This document shows positions 1 through 8,467 of a stretch of DNA of 64,000 nucleotides, in pieces (within the stretch, counting starts at the first letter, position 1; each line of letters begins with the position of its first letter). This DNA comes from NZ13-RE01 sp049718665. Its GTDB lineage: Bacteria > Dictyoglomota > Dictyoglomia > Dictyoglomales > Dictyoglomaceae. The translations under genes were made by a program, and so were the position numbers. A model generated the notes under the pieces. It saw nothing but the letters and a program-made list of their open reading frames with translations. It was not told where the DNA came from and did not search any database. The stretch covers positions 1 to 64,000 of the forward strand of contig JBNARO010000007.1 of the NCBI GenBank assembly GCA_049718665.1, in the 5' to 3' direction.

Positions 1-73
1 TTCTTCCCCAGGCTTAAAAGCGGAGGCCTCCCACACGGAAAGGATGGTGACCTGTAAAACTCCATATAGTTTA

Positions 74-82
74 TGGTATAAT
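74..82 (+). promoter_or_regulatory. Extended -10 promoter element upstream of the toxin-antitoxin pair
   Basis: TGGTATAAT is an extended -10 (TG-n-TATAAT) about 37 nt before the mntA-like start. The same string occurs before other genes in this window (34734 on +, 28875 and 44593 on -). No clear -35 is seen, as expected for an extended -10 promoter. Confidence 0.55.
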
Positions 83-118
83 CTTAAAAAGAATTTTTGA
101 GCCATCTAATATTTAAAA

Positions 119-517
119 ATGAAGAAGGGAGAGATTGTTAGAGTTATTTCGGATATTTTATCTAAAAGAGATGAAATTCTCTTTGCGTATATTTTTGGGT
201 CTTTTATAGTGCAAGAGGATTATAAAGATATTGATATAGGAATATATTTAAAAAATTTTGAGGATATAGATCCGCTGAAATATGAGTTATCCCTTGAAAG
301 AGAATTGGAAGATAAAGTTAAGATTCCCTTTGATGTTAGAGTAATAAATAATGCACCCTTAGGATTTATATATAATGTGATAAAAGAGAAGATTATAGTT
401 TTAGATAGGGATGATGATTTTAGAGCTGATTTTGAAAGTATAATATTGAGAGAATATTTTGATTATAAACACTTGATAATGGAATACCTTAAGGAGTTAA
501 AAAATGCTCCAATTTAA
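119..517 (+). CDS. mntA: MntA-like minimal nucleotidyltransferase antitoxin
   Basis: A 132-residue minimal nucleotidyltransferase. The signature GSF (residues 27-29), then DID (Asp37, Asp39) and a third Asp in PFDVR (Asp72), matches the pol-beta fold catalytic set. In characterised HepT/MntA modules this protein neutralises the toxin by adding AMP units to a Tyr in its RX4HXY motif. The next gene is a HEPN protein carrying exactly that motif, and the two reading frames overlap by 14 bp, so a toxin-antitoxin pair is well supported. There is no obvious Shine-Dalgarno before the ATG; a promoter -10 lies at 74-82. The exact target is inferred from family knowledge. Confidence 0.85.
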   Translation: MKKGEIVRVISDILSKRDEILFAYIFGSFIVQEDYKDIDIGIYLKNFEDIDPLKYELSLERELEDKVKIPFDVRVINNAPLGFIYNVIKEKIIVLDRDDDFRADFESIILREYFDYKHLIMEYLKELKNAPI

Positions 518-935
518 TCCTGATAAAATATCTAAATTAATATCAGAAATCAGGAAGACTTTAAATAGATTAAAAAACTTACAGAGTCTTACAGAAGAAG
601 AATTTCTATCAGATCCTAATAAGATAGATAGTGCAAAATATAATTTCATTGTAGCTATAGAGTCTGTAATAGATATATGTAACCATCTAATATCTAAAAA
701 TGCTTTGAGATCCCCTAAGGATTATGGAGATACATTTCAAGTGTTAGAAGAACATGGTATTCTGGAGGAAGAGTTTGTGGCAGATTTGAAGAACATGGTT
801 AAATTTAGAAATAGATTAGTTCATTTATATTGGGAAGTGGATGATAGACAAATTTATAAAATTTTACAAGAAAATTTAGATACTTTTACAAATTTTTTAA
901 ATAAACTTGCAGATGTATTAGATTTAGGAGGTTAA
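504..935 (+). CDS. hepT: HepT-like HEPN-domain RNase toxin (DUF86)
   Basis: A 143-residue all-helical HEPN/DUF86 protein. The RNase motif RX4HXY is intact: Arg102-NRLV-His107-Leu-Tyr109. In the Shewanella HepT/MntA system the Tyr of this motif is the AMPylation site used by the antitoxin. An AAGGAG ribosome-binding site lies inside the end of mntA, 7 nt before the ATG, so translation is coupled. The stop codon falls one base before hypC with a strong GGAGG in its last codons, so the pair is transcriptionally joined to the hydrogenase maturation genes. That linkage is probably positional rather than functional. Confidence 0.85.
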   Translation: MLQFNPDKISKLISEIRKTLNRLKNLQSLTEEEFLSDPNKIDSAKYNFIVAIESVIDICNHLISKNALRSPKDYGDTFQVLEEHGILEEEFVADLKNMVKFRNRLVHLYWEVDDRQIYKILQENLDTFTNFLNKLADVLDLGG

Positions 936-936
936 T

Positions 937-1152
937 ATGTGCCTTGGAGTGCCACTGAAAGTTGTGGAAATTAAAGATGAAAATATTGCTCTTGCAGATA
1001 TGGGAGGATCTACTATAGAGATTAGTACTATCTTTACCCCAGAAGTAAAAGTGGGAGATTATGTTTTGGTTCATGCAGGATTTTCTATAAGTATTTTAAC
1101 TGAAGAAGAGGCAAAAGATATATTCTCTATTTTAGAAGAGATTGAAAAATAA
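937..1152 (+). CDS. hypC: HypC/HupF-family hydrogenase maturation chaperone
   Basis: A 71-residue protein starting MCLGVPLKV; the N-terminal Cys2 and the MC-G-P start are the HypC signature. HypC holds the Fe(CN)2CO group together with HypD and delivers it to the large subunit of [NiFe] hydrogenase. A GGAGG sits 6 nt before the ATG. It begins a tightly packed hypC-hypD-hypE run (hypD starts 2 nt after its stop). No hypA, hypB, hypF or hydrogenase structural gene is in the window, so those must lie elsewhere. Confidence 0.93.
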   Translation: MCLGVPLKVVEIKDENIALADMGGSTIEISTIFTPEVKVGDYVLVHAGFSISILTEEEAKDIFSILEEIEK

Positions 1153-1153
1153 A

Positions 1154-2212
1154 ATGGAGATAAAGAAATTAGTTGAGGAAATAAAAAGGATATCAAAAAA
1201 AGAGATAACTATAATGGAATTTTGTGGTACTCATACTCATGAAATCTTTAGGTACGGAATCAGGGAACTGCTACCTAAAAATATACATCTTTTATCAGGT
1301 CCTGGATGTCCTGTATGTGTAACTTCTGAAGAAGATATTGATTACATCATAAACCTTGCAGAAAATTATGATTTAGGAATTATTACTTTTGGAGACTTGG
1401 TGAATGTACCGGGAAGTAATGGAAGCTTAAACTATTTAAGAGCAAAGGGAAAAGAAGTAAGAGTTATTTATTCTCCCTTGGAATCTCTAAATATAGCAAA
1501 GAGTAATCCTAATAAAAACTATATATTAATAGGTATTGGTTTTGAAACCACCGCACCTAATTTAGCCTATACTCTGATAAAAGCAAAAGAGGAGAATATT
1601 AAAAATCTATACTTCTTATCTCTTCACAAGCTAACACCTCCTGCCATGAAAGCAATTCTTGATATGGGAGAAATAAAGCTTGATGGAGTAATAGGACCTG
1701 GGCATGTATCCACTATAATTGGGAGAAAAGGATGGGAAGAATTATTTAATCAGTATAAAATTCCATTTGTGATAATGGGATTTAAGCCTGAGGAGATATT
1801 ATACGGAATATATTATTTAGTAAAAATTATTGAAGATGAAAAACCAGCCCTCATTAATGCCTATGAAAAAAGTGTAAGAGAAGAGGGAAATAAGATTGCA
1901 TTAAATATGATGTATAAGGTATTTAAAAAGGAGAGTGCCAGTTGGAGAGGATTAGGAATTATTGAAAATAGCGGTCTTATTCTGAGAGAAGAATTTGAAA
2001 AATTTGATATTAGAAAGCTCTACCCTCAAAAAGTAGACGGGGTAAAGATAAAGAATAATCTTTGCAGATGTGGTGAAGTATTAAGAGGAGTAGTAAAACC
2101 TACTGAATGTCCTCTTTTTGGAAAAGTGTGCACTCCCGAAAGTCCAAAAGGACCTTGTATGGTATCTTCAGAAGGAACATGTTCTGCTTATTATCTATAT
2201 GGGGGAGAGTAA
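1154..2212 (+). CDS. hypD: Hydrogenase maturation protein HypD
   Basis: A 352-residue iron-sulfur protein that assembles the Fe(CN)2CO cofactor with HypC and HypE. Conserved cysteines are visible: FCGTHTHE (Cys24), GPGCPVC (Cys52, Cys55) and a C-terminal Cys-rich segment (CRCGEVLRG, TECPLFG, VCTPESP, PCMVSSEG) that binds the [4Fe-4S] cluster. I chose the ATG at 1154, just after the hypC stop; a TTG four codons upstream is in frame but would overlap hypC. The RBS is weak, consistent with coupling to hypC. Confidence 0.93.
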   Translation: MEIKKLVEEIKRISKKEITIMEFCGTHTHEIFRYGIRELLPKNIHLLSGPGCPVCVTSEEDIDYIINLAENYDLGIITFGDLVNVPGSNGSLNYLRAKGKEVRVIYSPLESLNIAKSNPNKNYILIGIGFETTAPNLAYTLIKAKEENIKNLYFLSLHKLTPPAMKAILDMGEIKLDGVIGPGHVSTIIGRKGWEELFNQYKIPFVIMGFKPEEILYGIYYLVKIIEDEKPALINAYEKSVREEGNKIALNMMYKVFKKESASWRGLGIIENSGLILREEFEKFDIRKLYPQKVDGVKIKNNLCRCGEVLRGVVKPTECPLFGKVCTPESPKGPCMVSSEGTCSAYYLYGGE

Positions 2213-2213
2213 A

Positions 2214-3215
2214 ATGGAGGATATTATTCTTCTTTCCCATGGAAATGGTGGAGAGGGTACAAGAAAACTTATTGAGGAAGAAATCTTGAGAAGTTTTGAA
2301 AACAATATTTTAAAAGAGTTATTAGACTCTGCTGTTTTTAATCTTTCTGGCAAAATTGCCTTTACTACAGATTCCTTTGTAATATCTCCTTTGTTTTTTA
2401 AAGGTGGAGATATAGGAAAATTAGCTGTATATGGGACCATTAACGATTTGGCAGTTATGGGAGCAAGACCTTTATATCTAAGTTTAAGTTTTATTTTAGA
2501 AGAGGGTTTATCTTTTCAAGACTTTAGAAAGATCCTTTCTTCAATGAAACGTGCAGTGGAAGAATGTGGAGTAAAAATTGTAACAGGAGACACAAAGGTG
2601 GTAGAAAGGGGAAAGGGAGATAAGATTTTTATAAATACTACAGGGATTGGGATTATAGAAGACAATAGAGATTGGAGAGGAAGAAAGATAGAATCAGGAG
2701 ATCTTGTGGTAATTAATGGAGGAATTGGAGAGCATGGAATTTGTATTATGTTAGAGAGATTAGGAGTAAAGACAGGAGATGAAGTAAAATCTGATCTTTC
2801 TCCTTTGCATACTCTTACTTTACCTCTTCTTTCTATATTCTCAGGAATAAAATTTATGAGAGACCCTACAAGAGGAGGGGTGGCGACAGTTCTAAATGAG
2901 ATATCTCAGAAATACAAAGTAGAAATTGAAATTTATGAAGAAAAGTTACCTATGAAAGATTGGGTAAGAAGTGCCAGTGAAATCTTGGGGATTGATCCCC
3001 TCTACTCAGCTAACGAGGGAAAGGTTTTGATGATTATTTCTAAGCACGAGAAAGACAAAATAATGGAATTTTTAAAAAATCATCCCTTAGGAAGAGATGC
3101 TCAAATTATTGGAGAAGTAATTGGAGAGGGAAATAGAGTATATTTAAGGACAAAAATTGGAACTAAAAGAATCTTAGATACCCTTAAGAAAGACTTATTA
3201 CCAAGAATTTGTTAA
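2214..3215 (+). CDS. hypE: Hydrogenase maturation protein HypE
   Basis: A 333-residue AIRS-related ATPase that dehydrates a C-terminal S-carboxamide to the thiocyanate that supplies cyanide ligands. The N-terminal HGNGGEGTRKLI and the segment GGDIGKLAVYGTINDLAVMGA are typical, and the protein ends in the diagnostic PRIC, whose terminal Cys receives the carbamoyl from HypF. The start is set at the ATG one base after the hypD stop with GGGGGAGA upstream; longer in-frame extensions lie inside hypD and are unlikely. Confidence 0.93.
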   Translation: MEDIILLSHGNGGEGTRKLIEEEILRSFENNILKELLDSAVFNLSGKIAFTTDSFVISPLFFKGGDIGKLAVYGTINDLAVMGARPLYLSLSFILEEGLSFQDFRKILSSMKRAVEECGVKIVTGDTKVVERGKGDKIFINTTGIGIIEDNRDWRGRKIESGDLVVINGGIGEHGICIMLERLGVKTGDEVKSDLSPLHTLTLPLLSIFSGIKFMRDPTRGGVATVLNEISQKYKVEIEIYEEKLPMKDWVRSASEILGIDPLYSANEGKVLMIISKHEKDKIMEFLKNHPLGRDAQIIGEVIGEGNRVYLRTKIGTKRILDTLKKDLLPRIC

Positions 3216-3216
3216 C

Positions 3217-4092
3217 ATGATGAAAGAGAATATATTCTTAACAAGACCTTTACTTTTTGATGGTGCTATGGGAACAGAACTCAAAAGGAGAGGGCTTCCT
3301 TTTGGGGTTTCTCCAGAACTCTGGAACTTAGAAAATCCACAAGTAGTAGAAGAAATACATAGGGATTATGTAGCTTCTGGGGCTATGGTAATAGAGACAA
3401 ATACTTTTGGAGGAAATAGATTAAGATTGAGAAGAGCAGGTTTAGAAGAAAGAATAAAGGAGATAAATCAAAGGGCAGTAGAAATTGCGTTAAAAGTCTC
3501 TCAAGGAAAGATTTTAGTAGCAGGTTCTGTGGGACCATTAGGAGAATTTATTGAACCTTATGGGGAAATCACTAAGGCTCAGGTTGAAGAGTTTTTCTCT
3601 GAACAGATTGAAATATTAAAAAATTCAGGAGTTGATTTTATTTTGATAGAAACAATGATTTCTTTAGAAGAAGCAAAAATTGCATTGAAATCTGCAAAAA
3701 AATTAAAATGTAGAGTGGGGGTAACTATGAGCTTTGAAGTAGGGGAAGGGGGAGTGAAAACTATTTTGGGAGATGATATAAAAGAATGCATAAAAGAGCT
3801 TGAAAAAAATGGGGCAGATTTCTTAGGATCAAATTGTGGGAAGGGCTTTTCTGATATGAGAGAAGTAGCAAAGATTATAAGAGAAAATACTAAACTTCCT
3901 GTATTAATTCAGCCTAATGCAGGTATCCCAGAGGTCATTAATGGAAAACTAATATACCCTGAATCTCCTGTGAGCTTTGCTCAGTTTGTAGAGGAGATGT
4001 TAAGTTTAGGTATTGATTTTATCGGTGGATGTTGTGGAACGACCCCTGATTATATAAGAGAGGCAAATAAAATTTTAAAGAGAGAATTATGA
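3217..4092 (+). CDS. Homocysteine S-methyltransferase domain protein
   Basis: A 291-residue single-domain Hcy methyltransferase, equivalent to the N-terminal barrel of MetH or to BHMT. LLFDGAMGTELKRRG opens the barrel; zinc ligands are Cys207 (GSNCGKG) and Cys272-Cys273 (GGCCGTTPDYI). There is no folate, B12 or activation domain, so it either works with separate corrinoid and methyltetrahydrofolate modules or uses another methyl donor. It starts one base after hypE and overlaps the next gene by 4 bp, so it shares the hyp transcript. The methyl donor is unknown. Confidence 0.85.
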   Translation: MMKENIFLTRPLLFDGAMGTELKRRGLPFGVSPELWNLENPQVVEEIHRDYVASGAMVIETNTFGGNRLRLRRAGLEERIKEINQRAVEIALKVSQGKILVAGSVGPLGEFIEPYGEITKAQVEEFFSEQIEILKNSGVDFILIETMISLEEAKIALKSAKKLKCRVGVTMSFEVGEGGVKTILGDDIKECIKELEKNGADFLGSNCGKGFSDMREVAKIIRENTKLPVLIQPNAGIPEVINGKLIYPESPVSFAQFVEEMLSLGIDFIGGCCGTTPDYIREANKILKREL

Positions 4093-5231
4093 AATCAAAA
4101 GTAGCAGTTTTAGAATGTGATTATGATAAAGATTTAATAAGAGCAAATCTTCTAAAAGCTTTTGATTTTATAGGGACGCCTGATTTTTATAAAAAGAAGG
4201 TTCTTATAAAGCCAAATCTTCTTATGGCAATAGAACCTGAAAGAGCGGTAACTACTCATCCTTTATTAATAGAAGTTATAGTAGAGATTGTAAAAGAGAA
4301 AAAAGCAGAGGAAGTTTATATCGGAGATACACCAGGAAATACATTATCGAACATAGAAAATTTATATCTAAAAACAGGAATGAAAGATGTTGCTGAAAAA
4401 ACAGGAGCAAAACTTGTTAATTTTTTAAAGGAAGGAATAGTTAATATCCCTAATAATGGTGGAATTATTAGTTCCTTTCCAGTATCTAAAATTATAGAAA
4501 AAATTGATTATATAATAAATGTTCCTAAGTTAAAAACTCATAGCTTTACTCTTATGACCTGTGCTATAAAAAACATCTTTGGGCTTATTCCAGGTTTTAA
4601 TAAATCTCGAATGCATGCTATAGCTCCAAAACCAAAAGATTTTTCAAGGCTTTTAGTAGAACTTTTTGAGAAAATAAAGCCCAATCTTAATATTGTAGAC
4701 GCTATAATAGGAATGGAAGGAGAAGGTCCCTCTGCAGGAGTCCCAAGAAGATTCGGGAAGATAATTGTAGGATATGATGCGGTTGCTGTGGATACTATTG
4801 CAAGTTTGATACTTGGATATAAGCCTGTGGAGATTTATACTACGGTTATAGCCTATAAAAAGGGATTAGGTGAAATGGACTTGAGTAAAATTGAAATATT
4901 AGGAGCTAAAATTGAGGATTTATATAATGCAGATGTTAAAAAATTAATAAGGTTACATGATCTTACTAATAGAATCCCAAATTTTTTAGCTAATTTCATC
5001 CTACCAATTTTCTCAAGGTATGTAAAATTGTATCCTGTTATCGTGAGTGAAAAATGTATAAAATGTAAAATTTGTTCAAATAGTTGTCCTCAAAAAGCTA
5101 TTGACCTTATAGATAGTATTATGAAGATAGATTATAAAAAATGTATATCCTGTTTTTGTTGCCATGAATTATGCTCCCAAAGAGCTATAAGAATTGAAAA
5201 AAGCTTTATAGCGAAAAAAATATGGAGGTAG
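4089..5231 (+). CDS. DUF362 protein with C-terminal 2x[4Fe-4S] ferredoxin domain
   Basis: A 380-residue protein. Residues 1 to about 300 form a DUF362 domain (VLIKPNLLMAIEPERAVTTH; KLKTHSFTLMTCAIKNIFG; DAIIGMEGEGPSAG). The C-terminus has two clusters of ferredoxin cysteines: CIKCKICSNSCPQKAI and CISCFCCHELCSQRAI. Members of this family are common in anaerobes, but the reaction is not established. Its 4-bp overlap with the homocysteine methyltransferase gene suggests joint expression and perhaps reductive activation of a corrinoid or redox service to the hyp pathway; that is inference. Confidence 0.8.
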   Translation: MKSKVAVLECDYDKDLIRANLLKAFDFIGTPDFYKKKVLIKPNLLMAIEPERAVTTHPLLIEVIVEIVKEKKAEEVYIGDTPGNTLSNIENLYLKTGMKDVAEKTGAKLVNFLKEGIVNIPNNGGIISSFPVSKIIEKIDYIINVPKLKTHSFTLMTCAIKNIFGLIPGFNKSRMHAIAPKPKDFSRLLVELFEKIKPNLNIVDAIIGMEGEGPSAGVPRRFGKIIVGYDAVAVDTIASLILGYKPVEIYTTVIAYKKGLGEMDLSKIEILGAKIEDLYNADVKKLIRLHDLTNRIPNFLANFILPIFSRYVKLYPVIVSEKCIKCKICSNSCPQKAIDLIDSIMKIDYKKCISCFCCHELCSQRAIRIEKSFIAKKIWR

Positions 5232-5250
5232 GATAGCTTAGTGCTATTCT
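5230..5250 (+). terminator. Hairpin terminator between convergent genes
   Basis: AGGATAGC, loop TTAGT, GCTATTCT (one G-U pair), followed by TTTAT. It overlaps the stop codon of the DUF362 gene and lies directly before the end of the convergent ABC permease gene. Confidence 0.5.
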
Positions 5251-6312
5251 TTATCTTTCAATCTCTAATAATCTTCTTCCAAAGATTAGAAGGAGAATTA
5301 TAAAAGAAATTAGCATTATGATTGATAAATTAATAATGAATTGAGGTGAGCCCTCTTCTACTCCTACTGAAATTCTTAGTGATTGAGCTATGTAAGTTAG
5401 AGGCAGAATTTTAGAAAAATCTTTTAAATATTTTGGAAGAAAATCTAAAGGAAAATATATTCCAGAAAAAAACATCATTATGTTTAAAAATAAAACTCCT
5501 ACATTATTTGCTGTTTGAGGTTCTTTAAAAATTTCTGCTAAAAATATTCCAAGAGCCATCATTCCTAAAATGGAAGAAGAGGAAGAAAGAAAGAATAATG
5601 CCCAGTTCATGACAAAACTTATTCTAAAAACTATTTTTGAAAGGAAGAAAACAAATATTGCAGAGCAAAAAGTAGCAAGAAAATTTCCTAATGCTATTCC
5701 AAGAATAAAAGTGAAGGGATTTACAGGTGTAACTGCAAACCTTTTTAATACTTTTTCCTTTTTGTAATATCCAAAAAGAGTTATCATAGAAAATAAACCA
5801 CCCATAGCAATGGATATACTAACTACTCCTGGAATAGTATATCCCAATCGAGAGACCCTTGCTCTTCCTGGATCAATTGCTTCTTCCTCAATATTTATGA
5901 GTTTTTTTGCTCTTACTTCCCTTTTTGAGTAATAAGAAGAAATAGTTTCTCCAATAGTTCTTATATAGGGTTTTTGCTGGAAGCTTGTAAAGTTAATTAT
6001 AATTTTAAATTTTTCACTCTTAAAAATAATCCCACCATCCACTTTTCCCTTTAAAACTAAGTCTTTCATAGTATTTATATCTTCTACTAGTTCTATTTCT
6101 ACACCTGGAATTTCCTTTACAGTTTCTATCAAGATTTTATCGTTCTTTAAAAGAGCAAGTTTTGTTTTTTCTATTTCTTCAGATCCTCCACCAAATACAA
6201 GCCCAAATATCAAAACCATAAGTATGGGGAAGATAATAGTAAAGAAAAAGTATATTTTATCTCTATAAAAGCTTTTAAATCTATACCAAAAGATATTTAT
6301 AAAAGCTCTCAT
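5251..6312 (-). CDS. ABC-2 family transporter permease
   Basis: A 353-residue integral membrane protein of ABC-2 topology: one N-terminal membrane helix (residues about 20-42, ending LVFGGG), a soluble loop of about 130 residues outside the membrane, then five or six hydrophobic helices to the C-terminus. It is the last gene of a leftward three-gene operon with a second permease (1-bp junction) and an ATPase; the two permeases likely form a heterodimeric channel. Drug or lipid export is typical for the family, but the substrate cannot be read from sequence. Confidence 0.8.
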   Translation of the reverse strand: MRAFINIFWYRFKSFYRDKIYFFFTIIFPILMVLIFGLVFGGGSEEIEKTKLALLKNDKILIETVKEIPGVEIELVEDINTMKDLVLKGKVDGGIIFKSEKFKIIINFTSFQQKPYIRTIGETISSYYSKREVRAKKLINIEEEAIDPGRARVSRLGYTIPGVVSISIAMGGLFSMITLFGYYKKEKVLKRFAVTPVNPFTFILGIALGNFLATFCSAIFVFFLSKIVFRISFVMNWALFFLSSSSSILGMMALGIFLAEIFKEPQTANNVGVLFLNIMMFFSGIYFPLDFLPKYLKDFSKILPLTYIAQSLRISVGVEEGSPQFIINLSIIMLISFIILLLIFGRRLLEIER

Positions 6313-7472
6313 TAGTGTTCAACCACCTTATATTTATTTATAGCCAAACTAATGAAGACTATACTCCAGAAAATTGGAATTAAAATAGTCAAATACAAAG
6401 GATATGGGGATTCAAGAATACCAAGAATGTCTCTTATTCCACTTGTTAAATATGTAATTGGATTTATAATTACAATCCATTTTATTATCCATGGGACTTG
6501 ATTTACAGGGAAATATATTCCTCCTAAAAACTGAAGAGGAAAATTTAAAAGCTGAGCAAGAACATTTGCAGAATTTGTATTCTTGGCAATAGCAGATAAG
6601 AAGAAACCAAGAGAAGAAAGAGTTATCATAGAAAGAAGAGTATAAATGATAAAGGGTAAAGAGAAGGGATTTACAGTGCTCTTATAAATAAATTTGCATA
6701 TAATACTTAACAAGATTACTTGTATAATGAAAAGATAAAAACGAGAAAGGAAAAAGGACAAGAAAAATTCCAGAGATGATATAGGAGTTATATAAAATCT
6801 TTTTAGAATTTTTCTTTCTCTATACCAAGTTAGTTCTTCTCCTATTCCAAAAAGACCTGTCATAAAAATAGAAAATATTACAATTCCAGGATATATAAAA
6901 TCTACATATGAAAATTCTTTTTTAACTCCTACGATCGCATTTTCTACAGGATATTCCTTTATATCTCTTGTTTTCTTTATGAATTCCAGCTCTAATTTTT
7001 GGAAGATATTTCTAACAATAAGAGATACTGTTTGAGAGGAGGATCTATGCTTAGATGAATATATTTTTATCACAGGGGGAGTAAAATTTATGCCAAAACT
7101 TTGAAGAGTAAGATTGGTGAACATAAGGCTATCAAAATCCTTAGGGACTTCAATAATAAGTTGAGTTTTTCCAGTTTTCAAATCCTCAATTAATTTATCC
7201 TTAAAATAATCCTTATAAATCCTTAGATTGAAAACTTTATCTTCTCCTCTACTTATTTTCTGGAAGATTTCATCTATAATATCTGAAAAAGGTCCTTGTG
7301 AGTCTTTTATCAAATCTAAGTTAAAGGTTATTCTCTGAATGGAGAAAAAAGAACTGAAAACTGTAATAAGCATAATAAGCAAAATAACAGGAAAGGCTAA
7401 TAGCCAAAAAATATAGGATTTTTCCCTTATTGTTGATTTAAATAAAAAATTAGCAGTTGAAAATATTCTCAT
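6312..7472 (-). CDS. ABC-2 family transporter permease
   Basis: A 386-residue permease with the same layout as its downstream neighbour: N-terminal helix, extracytoplasmic region of about 170 residues, then a block of about six C-terminal helices (starting FIYPGIVIFSIFMTGLFGIG). It overlaps the ATPase gene by 4 bp and shares its terminal base with the next permease, so all three are one translational unit. Substrate unknown. Confidence 0.8.
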   Translation of the reverse strand: MRIFSTANFLFKSTIREKSYIFWLLAFPVILLIMLITVFSSFFSIQRITFNLDLIKDSQGPFSDIIDEIFQKISRGEDKVFNLRIYKDYFKDKLIEDLKTGKTQLIIEVPKDFDSLMFTNLTLQSFGINFTPPVIKIYSSKHRSSSQTVSLIVRNIFQKLELEFIKKTRDIKEYPVENAIVGVKKEFSYVDFIYPGIVIFSIFMTGLFGIGEELTWYRERKILKRFYITPISSLEFFLSFFLSRFYLFIIQVILLSIICKFIYKSTVNPFSLPFIIYTLLSMITLSSLGFFLSAIAKNTNSANVLAQLLNFPLQFLGGIYFPVNQVPWIIKWIVIINPITYLTSGIRDILGILESPYPLYLTILIPIFWSIVFISLAINKYKVVEH

Positions 7473-8398
7473 TCTTCTCTCAATTGTCTTCCCGTTAATG
7501 TTAGAAAAACATCCTCCAGATTTGGCTGTCTTATAATTTCATTCTTAATCTGGAGGGAATTTTCTCTGGCAGTTTTTATTAATTTCTCTATGGTTTCTAA
7601 AACATTATTAGTCTTAACTAAAAGTTTATTTTTCTTTGGATTAAAAACAAAATTTATATTTAGTTCCTTTAATGTATCCAAAAACTGAGATTTTCCATCA
7701 ACTTCTATCTCTATTATGCTTTCTCCACCAATCTCATGGATTAAGTCCTTAGGGGTTCCTTCTTTTATAATCTTTCCATGGTCCATAATACATACCCAGT
7801 CCGCTAAAAATTCTGCCTCTTCCATATAATGGGTGGTTAGAATTATGGTTTTCCCATTGTTCTTTAAATTTAATAAAAGATTCCAAATATTTCTTCGAGC
7901 TTGAGGGTCCAATCCAGTAGTTGGCTCATCTAAAAATAAAAGTAAAGGATCATTTATAAGGGCTAAACCTATAACTAATCTTTGTTTTTGTCCTCCAGAA
8001 AGATTTTCTATGTAAGAATTTGCCTTGTCTTGAAGGGAGATAAATTCCAATATCTCTTCTACTTTTAATCCCTTTTTAAATAAACTTCTAAACATCTTGA
8101 GAGTCTCTTCCACTGTCAAGTGGGGTATAAGGTTTGTCTCTTGAAGAGAAACGCCAATAAATTCCTTTTGTTCTCTTCCAATTTTTGATACTGTCTCTCC
8201 AAAGATAGTAATTTTTCCACTATCCGGTGTTCTTAATCCCTCAATGACCTCAAGAGTTGTAGTTTTTCCTGCCCCATTAGGTCCAAGAAGGGTAAAAATA
8301 GAACCTTGCTTTATTTTAAAGCTCACATTATCTACAGCAACAACTTCTCCATAAGTCTTTTTTAAATTTTCTACCTCTACAATGAACTTGTAATTCAT
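7469..8398 (-). CDS. ABC transporter ATP-binding protein (DrrA type)
   Basis: A 309-residue ATPase: Walker A GPNGAGKTT, Q-loop GVSLQETNL, signature LSGGQKQR, Walker B LLLFLDEP with D-loop TTGLD, switch His in LTTHYM. The C-terminal ~80 residues after the NBD resemble the DrrA-type regulatory tail. It opens the operon feeding two ABC-2 permeases. There is no Shine-Dalgarno: the -10 at 8405-8410 ends 6 nt before the ATG, so the mRNA is probably leaderless. Confidence 0.88.
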   Translation of the reverse strand: MNYKFIVEVENLKKTYGEVVAVDNVSFKIKQGSIFTLLGPNGAGKTTTLEVIEGLRTPDSGKITIFGETVSKIGREQKEFIGVSLQETNLIPHLTVEETLKMFRSLFKKGLKVEEILEFISLQDKANSYIENLSGGQKQRLVIGLALINDPLLLFLDEPTTGLDPQARRNIWNLLLNLKNNGKTIILTTHYMEEAEFLADWVCIMDHGKIIKEGTPKDLIHEIGGESIIEIEVDGKSQFLDTLKELNINFVFNPKKNKLLVKTNNVLETIEKLIKTARENSLQIKNEIIRQPNLEDVFLTLTGRQLREE

Positions 8399-8404
8399 GT
8401 TCCA

Positions 8405-8456
8405 ATAATATCATCAAAAAAATCTTCTTTGCAAGTGCGGAAAAATTGTATAAAAT
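8405..8456. promoter_or_regulatory. Divergent promoters sharing a palindromic -35 (TTGCAA)
   Basis: TTGCAA at 8429-8434 reads the same on both strands. Rightward it is 16 nt from TAAAAT (8451-8456), 12 nt before the ATG at 8468. Leftward it is 18 nt from TATTAT (8410-8405), 6 nt before the ATG at 8398. Both genes lack a Shine-Dalgarno, so both transcripts would have leaders of about 0-5 nt. Only one polymerase could occupy the shared -35 at a time. Confidence 0.55.
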
Positions 8457-8467
8457 ACTTAAATTGT

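Noticed and set aside
1..57. An open frame ending at 57 (ending KSGGLPHGKDGDL) and a GGAGGCCTCC palindrome, possibly the tail of another tnpB-like gene or an IS end
   Set aside because: Too short and no recognisable motif; the piece before it is outside the window.
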